This document shows, piece by piece, positions 22,718 to 33,075 of a stretch of DNA of 64,000 nt. Below the pieces are notes generated by a model. The model did not search any database, was not told the origin of the DNA, and was given only the letters and a program-made list of their open reading frames with translations. Position 1 is the stretch's first letter. Each line of letters opens with the position of its first letter. Source of the stretch: Xanthoparmelia taractica (taxonomy: Eukaryota > Ascomycota > Lecanoromycetes > Lecanorales > Parmeliaceae); assembly GCA_033085395.1 (NCBI GenBank), contig JANQBS010000170.1:1-64000 (forward strand), given 5' to 3'. The translations under genes and the position numbers were made by a program.

Positions 22718-23601
22718 ATGGCGCCGGCCGAGCTGTCTCCCAAGTTTGCGCCATTCTTTGGCATGGTATGGAAGTTAGTTCTCTGCGACCTGGAATGATG
22801 CTAATCGATGTGTGCAGGGGGGCATCGCATTTGCTGTAAGCTTCGAGACACCTCCACTACCTACCTGTGGTGCTGCAGGCTGATGTGTTGCAGATGATAT
22901 TTGGATGTACGCTTTTAGAAGATGAGTCGCGACCCTGATAGTGCTAGATGGCTCATGATGTGTGTCCAGGTGCTGGGGCAGCATACGGCACCGCCAAATC
23001 TGGCATTGGAATTGCAGGCGTGGGGACATTTAGACCAGATTTGATAATGAAGGTCTGGAAGTCACTCTGCTATATACCCAATCAACAAGCTGACTCCAGG
23101 GCCTATAGTCTCTAATTCCAGTGGTCATGGCGGGAATTATAGCGGTTTACTCGTTAGTGATAGCAGTCTTGATAGCTGGAGATCTGGAGCCACCTCCAGG
23201 GCAGAGCTACAGTCTTTTCAAGTACGTACGATGCAAGTACAAATACTACGTAACAAACTCCCATGCTTACCTTGAACCTAGTGGCTTCATGCACCTTGCT
23301 GCGGGCCTATCAGTCGGGTTCACAGGGTTAGCAGCAGGCTACGCAATTGGTGTCGTAGGTGACGTTGTAAGCTAACAATTCTCTGCGGTCGTGTGCTTGC
23401 GTTGAAGCTAACGTGGGTCAGGGAGTTCGGTCATACATGTTGCAATCAAGGATATTTGTGGGCATGGTACTAATACTGATTTTTGGAGAGGTCTTGGGTC
23501 TTTACGGGTAAGGTTCACTTGTTGGTTCAGCAAAGAGAAACCCCCAATTAATAGAGAGTAGACTTATCGTTGCGCTTATCCTGAATACAAGCACGGACTG
23601 A
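22718..23601 (+). CDS. VMA11: V-type ATPase proteolipid subunit c' (Vma11)
   Basis: Eight exons: 22718-22765, 22818-22835, 22894-22906, 22970-23052, 23109-23221, 23282-23366, 23422-23507 and 23562-23601. They give 161 aa (yeast Vma11 has 164). Exons 2 and 3 are micro-exons of 18 and 13 nt, needed to complete transmembrane helix 1 (FFGMGGIAFAMIFGCAGAAY). The product has four membrane helices. The c' identity rests on GIGIAGVGTFRPDLIMK, FNGFMHL and GVRSYMLQSRIFVG, which match Vma11 rather than Vma3. The proton-binding Glu lies in IFGEVLGLYG (helix 4). It is part of the Vo ring of the vacuolar proton pump, a c' subunit found in fungi. All introns are 52-63 nt with GT...AG ends. The Helitron ends about 253 bp upstream. 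Confidence 0.93.
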
Positions 23602-24252
23602 AAGTCTGGATGGATGCGAAAGATGGTATTGCACGTCTGGTCTGGCGTCTGTACTCTGGTAAGCACCAGCTTTGAGATTAAGCCAAACGAATTCTGATTG
23701 TTAGACGTACGCCTGGAAGGTGTAGCTAGTCCAAACGGTTACTTTGATGTTCCTTCTCGTATGTGTATCTTTCACGTTTCATACCACTATAAAGTACAGC
23801 TTTGTGGCGCTTCGTTTGCTATATCTGTCCCCTCGAGTTAAAGTGAAAACCCGCTTTGTCTCATTGCCTATGCTGTAACTAGTAGATATGTAGGGAAGGC
23901 GATAAAACAATAATGTAACAATGACCGGATTACCGATCATCCGGAGTCATTTCTTTCAAGTGGAGAGTGGATTGTAATTTGTATGACAGTCGGGAAGGCT
24001 TGAAGGAGTAATTTCACTTTTAACCCTACATTGTGAAATCTCACTTCCACTCACACAAACCGAAAAAATTTCCCGTCATCCACCATAATCAATCTGCAAA
24101 CCCTCTTCAAATAATAACATGGACAAAGATCTTTCTGCAATTCATCTTGCAGAAGACCCTGAACCGATAGCAGCATAAGGTGTGTTAAACTCTGATATCC
24201 TTGCATTAATTCCGTCATAAACTAGGTAAGCAGAGCGGAAAAAGCAGTCTAG
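23602..24252. other. intergenic region between VMA11 and the PKA gene
   Basis: 651 bp holding the VMA11 3' side and the PKA promoter/leader. A possible upstream ORF at 24119-24178 is listed separately. Directly before the PKA ATG there are several splice-like words (for example CTAG followed by GTAAGCAG), so a leader intron is possible. Confidence 0.55.
24119..24178 (+). promoter_or_regulatory. possible upstream ORF of 19 codons in the PKA leader
   Basis: An ATG in the context ATAACATGG opens a 19-codon frame that ends TAA at 24176-24178, 74 nt before the PKA start. If the PKA transcript begins upstream of it, it could reduce translation of the main frame. The transcript start is unknown, so this is only a candidate. 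Confidence 0.35.
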
Positions 24253-25987
24253 ATGGCACCAGGGCTTGGCCTGAGTCCCGCTGGCTCATCAGCCATCCAA
24301 CTTCACTCATCCCCCCACGATACACTCCCTGAACGATGTCGCTCGACGGCAGTCCTGCCACCGGAGGCCATCGCCAATCTCGAAAACTCGCCAAGCATCA
24401 TTCCAAGACGACTTAGCTTGCTGCGCATCAAGATGGCAACTGCGAAATTCAAATCCCACTTTCATGCTCCTCACGGCCATAAGTTATTCCGTACCAACAG
24501 CAGCAGCTTGGCCAACGAAAAGCCAATTGACGAGGAACAGAAGCAGAAAGAGAAGGACTTTATAGCCTGCTTTGAGTGCAATGGGCCTCCTCTCTCGCCA
24601 AGTCGGATAGCGGAAAACCCTCGCAGCAAGGAGGTTGGGGTTGCATCTAAGCAACTGAGGGTGGGAGATTTTGAATTGATCAAAACTATTGGGACTGGTA
24701 AGGTCGTTTTGGACATTTCAAGGTCTGAGAATTTAGTTTGTGCAGGCACATTTGCGCGTGTATGGCTGTCCCGTTTAGCTGGGTCTCCAAAGGAGAGACA
24801 GAAAGTTTTCGCTCTGAAGATACTTCGCAAGGTAGACAGTAAGTCAATCGCAAGGTATCCTCCTACAACAAAGCTGGACTCAGAGTCTACAGTCATTCGT
24901 TTGAAGCAAGTCGAACATATCAAGAATGAACGAAACACGCTCTCTGCTGTGGCCGGGCATCCCTTCATTACTACTATGATTACCAGCTTCTCGGACCGGG
25001 ATTGTCTATATATGCTAGTCCGCGACCCATGTCCAGAGCTCTTACAATCCCGCTAACCGTTCAAAGCTCGATTACTGCCCTGGGGGCGAGGTGTTCACAT
25101 ATCTGCGAAGAGCACGTCGCTTTGACGAAGACACATCACGCTTCTATGGTGCAGAGATTGTACTAATACTGGAGTTCCTACATGATATGAAGGGCATTGC
25201 GTATCGCGACTTGAAGCCAGAAAACATCCTTCTTGACTCTGAGGGTCACTTGAAGCTCGTTGATTTCGGATTTGCAAAGGAGATCTCGAATCGTACGTTA
25301 ATATGAGATCTTGGATTGAGATTTTGGCTGACTGTATGCGCAGGAGAGACCTACACTCTTTGTGGAACACCAGAGTACCTCGCTCCAGAAGTTATTCGGA
25401 ATTCAGGTAAAGCCATGTTCAACAAACCCTTCTGTTCAGGTTTCCTCGATATGATCCTTGTAGCTCGAATCCGCAGTGATCTAATGTATCCCAGGGCACG
25501 GTACTGCTGTGGACTGGTGGGCGTTTGGTATCCTCATCTACGAGTTCCTCGTTGGCCAGCCGCCATTCTGGAATCAGAACCCTATGAAAATCTATGAGCT
25601 GTGAGTTTATCACACCCTATGCATGCCCATTCCATGCTGACCCTAGCAATTAGAATCGTAGAAGGAAAGGTTAAATACCCTCAGTGGATGTCATCCGATG
25701 CCCGCGACCTCATTGGTAGTCTCTGTACCGTCAATCCATCTCAGCGGCTTGGCAATATATCCAGTGGTGGCGTCAACGGCACGGCTCTTGTGAAATCTCA
25801 TCCGTTTTTTAAGACCATTGACTGGGACGCCTTGTACCACCGAAGGATCAAAGGCCCTATCATTCCAAAGCTCAAACATGCGGCTGACGCAAGTAATTTT
25901 GATAACTACGATCCCCCTTCCGAAAGCCAGAGCCCGTACACCAAGGATATGGCCCAGAAGCACGATCACGAATTCAAAGACTTTTGA
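24253..25987 (+). CDS. AGC kinase, second cAMP-dependent protein kinase catalytic subunit
   Basis: Seven exons: 24253-24697, 24746-24838, 24893-25017, 25067-25292, 25344-25406, 25495-25600 and 25654-25987. They give 463 aa. A divergent N-terminus (about 135 aa) precedes a complete kinase domain: glycine loop GTGTFARVW (about 147-155), catalytic Lys173 in FALKILRK, YRDLKPEN with Asp269, DFGFAKE with Asp287, activation-loop Thr301 in TYTLCGTPEY, and APEVIRNSGHGTAVDWW. The AGC tail ends in FKDF, the short FxxF motif seen at the C-terminus of PKA catalytic subunits. Sequence style is closest to fungal pkaC2-type kinases, which act downstream of cAMP; this assignment is from memory of the family. 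Intron 3 has an unusual GTCCGC donor, so that junction is the least certain. Intron lengths are 47-88 nt. Confidence 0.9.
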
Positions 25988-26551
25988 GTAACTGTACTGG
26001 CGTAGCGGAGGGATGCTTATGAACGTACAGGAAACCAGGCTCGCTAGGGCGTTTGAGAGGCATTGCGTGACTCCAAGTGTCTTCTGGACCATACCGGAGT
26101 TCAAAGCGCCTTCGCACCTTTCGGAGGTTTGCATGCATGTAATTACCTTAACAGCGAACATGGACGGAGCAAAATGCTTTCTCTTCAGGGCAAATTACAA
26201 ACCTTAAGTACACGGGAAAAGGAGTTGCCATTGGCTGTAGAAGTCTTCACTGCAATTCGCGCCAGATACGCATCATGTAATCAAACTCCAGGACACACCA
26301 CCATGTACCAGCGTCATCGAAACGAATACGTGTAACTTAACCACAACACAGAATATTGCCTCGGTTAATTGGTTTAATTTGCAGCCTTACTATCTTAGTA
26401 AGCGGATGGCTCTAAGAAGAGGGGCCTTGGCGGCTCGTCTGAGGAACTAGAGGTGCTGAGACAACCTGAATCTACACCAACGACTTCATCTTCAACAAAG
26501 AGCAAATTGACAAATGAAAAATCTTAGCTCTGCGTGCGCCGGCTCTAAATC
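25988..26551. other. intergenic region between the PKA and Acinus-like genes
   Basis: 564 bp of ordinary composition. It contains short open frames without family similarity. It should hold the kinase 3' UTR and the promoter of the next gene. Nothing else recognised. Confidence 0.6.
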
Positions 26552-28489
26552 ATGCCAGACTATGAGAAACTTACTGTCGTTAAACTTCGCGACGAGCTGG
26601 TAGCTCGCGGACTTCCAAAGGCAGGCTTGAAGGCAGCGCTCGTCCAGAGACTGATTGAGGCCGATGCACAATTCGAGAAGACAGAGTCAGCTGCGACTGA
26701 ACCTTCAAAGAGGAATCAAGATGAAGATATCGCTCCAAGAGCGATTCCATGGGTATCTCAGGCGCTGGGAAAGCCCGAAGGTAACAATAATGCAGCAGAT
26801 GACAGGCCGATATCTCGGAACCAAGACGAAGACAAACTGGAAGTGACAGATGTGGGGGACGCAGTGTCTCTGCAGAACCAGGCAGGAAAGGTGCAAGAAG
26901 ACGAGCAAACTGAGGAACAGGCACCAAACAGTCTCACAGAGCCATCTGAATATGTTCCCATACCCAATGGGACCCAGAGCGAAAAGCTATCCGGAAAAAA
27001 AAACGACAACATACAAGAGGCGGAGCTCCAATTACCCACACTTGCCGAACCGCAAATTGTAGAGGTGCAGGCCACCGAGGATATAGCGGGAGTGTGGACT
27101 CAGACGTCGCTCACAGGCGATGAAATTTTGGAAGATTCACGCAAAAGAAAAAGACGGAGTCAGAGTCCACCTCCATCATCTATGGAAAATACACAGAAAA
27201 AATTCAAGGCAAACAACGGGAGACCCTCAGTTGAACTTCCAGAAGACTCTACGGCACACTGTACAAACCAACAAGAGAGGCCGAGTGATAATTCGTCACT
27301 ACTGAAGCCCAGCTTTGCCCAAAAAAGTGATCCCTCGAATAATGGCCCTATTTATAGCGACGGGGAAAGTCAACTCGCTAGGATAATGACATCTGCTACA
27401 GATGGACAGCCCGACGCCGAAGGGAAATCTCATCCACAGACCGACTCTTCCACACTCGAAAATTTGGACCCGATGAAGGAGACAATTGCTACACCTACTC
27501 ATGTCAAAAGCAATGACTCACTTATGAAACCGTCCCCATTAGACACCCGATTCAAAAGTCTTTTCACGGCTCCTGCCAATCTGGAGCCCGCATCCCAACA
27601 GTCGCATTACCCAGACGCTGAAGAAAAAAGCGTCAACCCTGCGCTCCATCCAGCTACATCTGCTCTATACATTCGCGAGCTCATGCGTCCATTGAAGGTA
27701 GAAAGTCTCAGAGACCATCTCATAGCGCTTGCAACGCCGCCAGATACTGCGGTCAATCCGGATATAGTAACGGATTTCTTCCTTGATCCTATACGCACCC
27801 ACTGCCTCGTGGGGTTTGAAAACATCTCTGCAGCATCTAGGGTACGTTCGGGATTGCATGATCGGGTCTGGCCCAACGAGCGAGACAGGCGGCAGCTGTG
27901 GGTGGACTTCGTGCCTGAGGAAAGGCTCAAAAAGTGGATTGACATCGAGCGAACGGCGAGTAGTGGCCGCGGGCACCCATCAAAGCGGTGGGAGGTAGTG
28001 TACGAGGATGAACAAAACGGTATCAAAGCATACCTGCAAGAAGTAGGCTCCAATAGTGGAGGTCTTCGATCGATTAAACCCCCTAGATTGGAAGCTGTCC
28101 AAGGCGTGCAGGTTGCCGGACCTCGAATCAGCGGATCGGAGCCGCGAAACACACATCTAAGGCCAGATAGTGGGAAGGGTTTTCAAGCGCTTGATGATCT
28201 TTTCACGTCGACTGCGGCGAAGCCAAAGCTTTACTACTTGCCTGTTCCAAAAGCCGAAGTGGATCACCGATTGGCCAAGTTAGCGGCAGGTCGAGGAGGA
28301 GGTCGTGGCGATGAGATGAGAAGATTCTCATTCGAAGCAGGCTCCATCGTTGACAATGGCCCAGAATTTGGAAGGGGCGGGTATGGAAGGGCAGGAAGCT
28401 ATTCAGGCAGCTATCGGGGGAGGGGCAGAGGTTACGGGGCGGATGCTTCACGAGGAGATAGCTGGAGAGAAAGGCGTTCAGGATATTGA
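26552..28489 (+). CDS. Acinus-like SAP/RRM protein, probable ASAP-complex subunit
   Basis: One exon, 645 aa. An N-terminal SAP domain (about 4-40, YEKLTVVKLRDELVARGLP, then GLKAALVQRLIE) would bind nucleic acid. A long acidic, low-complexity linker with a KRKRR nuclear-localisation-type cluster near residue 200 follows. Then comes an RRM-like domain (about 370-470, ALYIRELMRPLKVESLRDHL, then WVDFVPEERLKKWID), and a short AKPKLYYLPVP segment (about 556) that resembles the RNPS1/SAP18-binding RSB motif of animal Acinus. An RGG/RG-rich tail (about 580-645) ends the protein. Acinus scaffolds the ASAP complex linked to splicing and exon-junction complexes. Assignment is by domain order and motif; a general SAP/RRM RNA-binding protein is the fallback. 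Confidence 0.82.
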   Translation: MPDYEKLTVVKLRDELVARGLPKAGLKAALVQRLIEADAQFEKTESAATEPSKRNQDEDIAPRAIPWVSQALGKPEGNNNAADDRPISRNQDEDKLEVTDVGDAVSLQNQAGKVQEDEQTEEQAPNSLTEPSEYVPIPNGTQSEKLSGKKNDNIQEAELQLPTLAEPQIVEVQATEDIAGVWTQTSLTGDEILEDSRKRKRRSQSPPPSSMENTQKKFKANNGRPSVELPEDSTAHCTNQQERPSDNSSLLKPSFAQKSDPSNNGPIYSDGESQLARIMTSATDGQPDAEGKSHPQTDSSTLENLDPMKETIATPTHVKSNDSLMKPSPLDTRFKSLFTAPANLEPASQQSHYPDAEEKSVNPALHPATSALYIRELMRPLKVESLRDHLIALATPPDTAVNPDIVTDFFLDPIRTHCLVGFENISAASRVRSGLHDRVWPNERDRRQLWVDFVPEERLKKWIDIERTASSGRGHPSKRWEVVYEDEQNGIKAYLQEVGSNSGGLRSIKPPRLEAVQGVQVAGPRISGSEPRNTHLRPDSGKGFQALDDLFTSTAAKPKLYYLPVPKAEVDHRLAKLAAGRGGGRGDEMRRFSFEAGSIVDNGPEFGRGGYGRAGSYSGSYRGRGRGYGADASRGDSWRERRSGY

Positions 28490-29103
28490 AGATCACGCTT
28501 TATACCCAGCATGTCGGGTTGCATGACTACACAAGAGGTACACTATCACCATATAAACAGAGTATAGGTGTCGCTGGACCTTACGGACGCATCCTGTCGT
28601 AGGCTCCCGCAACTAGGAAATAGGGGTGATTTAGACAATCTAGTTCGCCTGCTAAACGGGCTCCTCGTGCTGCAGCATCATTATGAACTTCATAATTAAT
28701 CTAGGGAAACAGGTTGGTACTTTAACCCTGCCTTGAGTGCACTTGCACACTGCTTCCTATGACTGCATCCCCACACATCAGTGAATTCACAGTATCGCAG
28801 CGGTTTCTTCAAGTTGCGACCTTCCCTGGATTAACATGAAACAAAGGAACAACTCTTATACCTATGCGTAGCCACAATTGAGCGCACGCATTCTTCACCG
28901 CCCGTTTCACAACTCCTGTCTTCGAAGAGTTACTCAGCTACTCGCCATATTCCAATATTCTGAAACGAAGCGCATGCTTGAGCTCATAGAGCCCTGCAAT
29001 CCCAGCCCCGCTCCCGCAACAACAGAAGCAGCACGCTTTGGTTACAATAGCCGCGAAGAAGTCATCAAATCTTCGTATAAGAGGGGAAGATTTCGAGCAC
29101 GAG
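28490..29103. other. intergenic region between the Acinus-like and TMEM184-like genes
   Basis: 614 bp of ordinary composition, presumably a 3' UTR and a promoter. An open frame starting at 28878 runs into the next gene's first exon in another frame and has no family similarity. Nothing else seen. Confidence 0.6.
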
Positions 29104-31051
29104 ATGGCGTGGACAAAGTGCAACTCCACGCTGGAATACGAGAAGCGTATGTCTGACGAGAGCTTGTGTCGTACGTTGAGACTCTAATCGTATGCCTTAG
29201 TCGACGAGAGCCAGCTATGGCATGGTCTGAAATTTCACCATTTCGGCCTGATACTCTCTGCGTTATTTGGTCTCATCTCGGTCCTCATGTCTTTCTATCT
29301 CATATGGCGACATTGCACCCATTATCTAAAGCCGTGGGAACAACGGCAGTGAGTGGATCTCTTCTTGTATGCGCTCTTAGACTAATAGCTATCAGTATTA
29401 TAAGAGTTCTCTTTATGGTTCCTATTTACTCCGTCGTCTCCTTCCTGTCATACTATTTTTACACGCGCGCGGTATACTTTGAAGTGCTCAGGGACTGCTA
29501 TGAAGCTTTCGCTATTGCAAGCTTTTTCTCCCTGCTTTGCGCCTATGTTGCACCGGATTTACATGACCAGAAAGACTATTTTAGAAAGATACGACCCAGA
29601 GGCTGGGTCATGCCGTTAAGTCAGTTCAAGAGATGCTGTGGGGGTGAAGTAGGGATTTGGAGGACACCAAGGAGTGGATTGACTTGGTTTAATGTAAGCG
29701 GCAGCGCAACCTGTCTTAGTCCTATCGAGAAGCTGACCTGGCCGCCAGATCATTTGGTTTGGTGTTTTTCAATACTGTTTCGTGCGCGTCTTTATGACCT
29801 TAGTAGCCGTCATCACACAGGCTTTGGGGAGGTATTGTCTCGAATCTATTAGCCCAGCTTTTGCTCACGTCTGGGTAAGCTTTGCTTTCGATAAAGCTTA
29901 AAGCCCATATGTTGATCGTTTTAGGTCATGGTCATAGAAGGAGGTTGCGTATCGGTAGCGATGTACTGTCTCATTCAATTCTACATCCAGCTCAGGGGCG
30001 ACCTTGCAGAGCATAGCCCACTTCTCAAGGTTGTCGCGATTAAGCTCGTCATCTTCCTTTCATTCTGGCAGACTGTAAGTCGATCCGATATTATCCTTCT
30101 GAAGTGCCCAATGCTAATATGTCCATACAGCTCGTCATATCCAGTATCACCTCCACTGGCGCCATCAAAGAATCCGCGCGCATCCAAACACCCGACATCA
30201 GAATTGGCATTCCTTCTATGCTTCTTTGCATTGAAATGGCAATATTTAGCGTCTTTCATCTTTGGGCATTTCCATGGAAAGTCTATGACGTGCGGCGCTC
30301 TCAGATTGTGGCCTCAGAATCTGCCGCAGGTTTTTTTCCAGACCCAAAGACGGCCTACCGTGGCGGACCTTTTGGCAGCAGAGCTCTCATGGACGCTTTC
30401 AACCCATGGGACATCATCAAAGCAATAGGCAGAGGTTTCAAATGGTTTCTCGTTGGCCGGAAGACACGCATGAAAGATATTAGCTACAAGAATTCCGCCC
30501 AAGGAACCGGTCTCGAATCTACAAGAAATCAGATAACGGCTTTCGAGACTGGCAACCATTCCTTTGATGGTGCCTCCAGACCGTCTCATCCTTTTGTTCA
30601 GGGCGGCAAACCAGGTAGATATCAACAGCTTTCAGAAGAAGAGGATTCCGACCGCTTGCTTGCATACCCGCAATCGAGCCCGGAAGTGCCCTACCCTCGG
30701 CCCATGGAACGCCTTCCTCATCTTAACGCTGCTGGCGACATTGGCGTTATGGGAATATATGACCCACCTACTCCGCGCGCCCCACCATACCCTACCACAA
30801 GGTATTTAGATCCAGCACAGGAGTACGGCATCACGGAGGGAATCACGGATGAGAGGGGTCTCGAGGAACAGAACACGGGTTATCATGGTGCAAGAGGCAG
30901 GGGGACGCCGGTACCACCTCCGGACTCGCATCCTTTAGGCCCGCCGGGAGGAAGGAGTAATGAGAGCGAGTGGAGTATGTTGGATGGGGCGCGGGAGAAC
31001 GAGCGGGATCTTGGTGGAGGTGACCATGGGGTTAGTGATAACAGGTTCTAG
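29104..31051 (+). CDS. TMEM184/OST-alpha (DUF300) family multi-pass membrane protein
   Basis: Six exons: 29104-29146, 29201-29348, 29396-29693, 29749-29874, 29925-30074 and 30131-31051. They give 561 aa. The N-terminus MAWTKCNSTLE precedes about seven membrane helices in the first 300 residues. Family signatures: RVLFMVPIYSVVSFLSYYF, YFEVLRDCYEAFAIASFFSL, APDLHDQKDYFR, CCGGEVGIWRTPRSGLTWFN and QLRGDLAEHSPLLKVVAIKL, the last within the helices where family members are thought to handle organic solutes. The C-terminal about 240 residues are hydrophilic, proline-rich and poorly conserved, and probably cytosolic. Exon 1 uses the GTATGT donor at 29147; the nearby GTACGT would leave a 30-nt intron and was rejected. 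Intron lengths are 47-56 nt. Fungal relatives have been linked to vacuolar or endomembrane locations; substrate unknown. Confidence 0.9.
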
Positions 31052-31941
31052 ATGATAGTTTCTATTTCCAGAGATAACACTCTTGCAACGAGCGGGCGTT
31101 TGGGCAAGGGATATACCATTTTGCGGTGTGGATTGTCAAGCAGCGAGCGGAGCAGGGAGCAGCGGCGATGAAATGCTTGTGTAAAATAACGTCATCAGTC
31201 TATGGAGCATACTGCCCTTTCAAGGCAAAGTCAAGCTCGCTCTATTTGCGCATTACAAACCAGGCATTGAGCTGTGCCATCTTTGAGTGGTTACGATGAT
31301 GGTATTCTGTTAGTCAACGCTGTTGTTGATTAGACGACCAGCTTCCTGATAGCTGCACTCTCGGTGAACTCAGGGCGGAAGATCTATACACTCATATGGT
31401 AGAGACTAACTTGGTAGAGAGAGCCCGTGTAGTAATTCGTACTTTTGATCGTTTTTGATGATTTCGTGATTGGAAATAAGGTCAATCACTCCTTGTCATC
31501 CTGCACATGTCCTTGCACCCACCCACATACCAAATTCCTTCGCCCAATGCCACAGTAATATGCGCTGTACCGTATGCTGAAATGCAATATTCGATAAAGA
31601 GTCCGCAAGATTCAGCCCTTGAACCTCGGTGTCTGGACATCAAAATCCCAACCGCAATGAGTCCTACTGTTCCAAAAGTCCAGAAGAACAGACCTCGTTG
31701 AGCTGTCTATAGTGTTGCATCAGATGAACAGAGCAGCTCTAGTTGTCTCGTTGAACAGATAAGAGCGGGATCAACTGGGGGCCGAAATATTAGTGTCGCT
31801 GGGTGCTTTTGATTTTGCCAATCGGTGTAGAGAGGACTGATGGTCGCATGCTGAGAGGATCTTCGTCGCCACTAGCTCTCACGTTCAGGATGTATTCTTT
31901 CTGATTCCGGCTTCCACGTGCCTGTTAGCAGGAACATTAGC
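31052..31941. other. convergent intergenic region
   Basis: 890 bp between the 3' ends of the TMEM184-like gene (+) and the GT32 gene (-). No coding sequence with family similarity was found on either strand. The length is generous for two 3' UTRs, so a small non-coding transcript is possible but there is no sequence evidence for one. Confidence 0.55.
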
Positions 31942-33075
31942 TTATATTTCTCTCATAATCCATGAGGGTGCTATCAAACCTTCAAAGTCATGCTTCACAA
32001 AAGCCATCGGGTCATCCGGTTCCTTTGCACCCATTTGCTGCACACCAGGACTGAAGCTCGTAATCGGTAGGACGACAACGTCTCCCACCTTCTTCGCGGT
32101 CTCCATCCCCGTGAAGGCTTCCCATGTGATATTCTTCCCATCCATCTTGAAGTAATTAGGATCGTTCAAGTAGCTGAATACCGCATCTGTCCACACAGCC
32201 GGCCCAGTGAACTCAACGATACTCTTGTCAAAGTTGTTGACCTTGAGCACACCCTTGTTCTTCATTCGAAGCGTGTCTTCCGTGATGGTGGCAACGATGT
32301 CGCGGAGCACAGGATGGCCCGGCTTGGCCTGGATGGTCCATTGGCAGAACTGGATACGGCGAGAGTACCACTCTTTCCAATCGGTGCGATTGGGATCGGC
32401 TTCGATACCAATGATTAGGCCAATCGAAGACCGGGGAACCTCTTCGGGAATCCAGTCTGTTGTTGATCTGAGGGCCGTAGTGTCAATGTCCGTATAGATG
32501 CCGCCACGTGCAAGGAGGATTAGGTAGCGAAAGAAATCGGCCTTCAAGACCGCCAATGGAAGTGATTCATATGCATCTAGCACCTCCGGTACGGAGGCAT
32601 AGAGATGTTTTAGGAGATATACAGCTGCCTCGTCCGTGACGACTTCGTGAACAAAACCTGGATGCAATTCAGACCAACTTGCCTCTGCTGGCCGAAAAGT
32701 TTCCCCAAAATCACCAGATGCAGGAGTGTATTTCCAAGTTTGCCAGATGTATGCTGGAAATTTGCTTGCCCTATCATACGGGAATTGATATTGGAGTTGT
32801 TCGCGTAGCCCTTTGGTGGCGATTTCGGTCAATGGCTGTTGGGCGTCGTTCTTTCTACTAGAAGCCTGTCGGGAAGGAGGATAAGGTCTGGATTCAGAGC
32901 CCAAATTTGCAGGTATTCCTGTCGTAGCCGGATATGTCAACCCATCGAAGTCGGATTTGAAGTCGTCAGCTGTTTTCGCCAGGTTGGTGGGCGTCGCAGA
33001 GTGAGACGAGTGCAATAGGTAGACAGCAGTGAGCACGAATACTGCTAGTACAGCTGCTTTGCGGAACGTGAGCAT
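31942..33075 (-). CDS. GT32 alpha-mannosyltransferase, Och1/Hoc1-like
   Basis: Single exon, 377 aa, starting at ATG 33075 (MLTFRKAAVL). Earlier in-frame start candidates are TTG only. Type II topology: a short basic tail, a signal-anchor helix (about 8-22, AVLAVFVLTAVYLL), a serine-rich stem, then the catalytic domain. It has the GT32 marks FPAYIWQTWKYTP (about 106-118), LKADFFRYLILLARGGIYTD with the DID metal-binding motif at 196-198, and GPAVWTDAVF (about 291-300). Members sit in the Golgi and start or extend N-glycan mannose outer chains using GDP-mannose. One NIT glycosylation sequon lies near 315. Whether it is the Och1 initiator or a paralogue such as Hoc1 cannot be settled here. Confidence 0.88.
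   Translation of the reverse strand: MLTFRKAAVLAVFVLTAVYLLHSSHSATPTNLAKTADDFKSDFDGLTYPATTGIPANLGSESRPYPPSRQASSRKNDAQQPLTEIATKGLREQLQYQFPYDRASKFPAYIWQTWKYTPASGDFGETFRPAEASWSELHPGFVHEVVTDEAAVYLLKHLYASVPEVLDAYESLPLAVLKADFFRYLILLARGGIYTDIDTTALRSTTDWIPEEVPRSSIGLIIGIEADPNRTDWKEWYSRRIQFCQWTIQAKPGHPVLRDIVATITEDTLRMKNKGVLKVNNFDKSIVEFTGPAVWTDAVFSYLNDPNYFKMDGKNITWEAFTGMETAKKVGDVVVLPITSFSPGVQQMGAKEPDDPMAFVKHDFEGLIAPSWIMREI

Noticed and set aside
22380..22754. 124-codon minus-strand ORF
   Set aside because: Covers the Helitron end, the VMA11 leader and VMA11 exon 1 on the opposite strand; no family similarity.
29171..29200. 30-nt intron with donor GTACGT in the TMEM184-like gene
   Set aside because: Too short for a spliceosomal intron. 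The GTATGT donor at 29147 with the same acceptor keeps phase and gives a 54-nt intron.
31507..31701. 64-codon plus-strand ORF between the TMEM184-like and GT32 genes
   Set aside because: Short, no similarity, no promoter or splice context; chance ORF.
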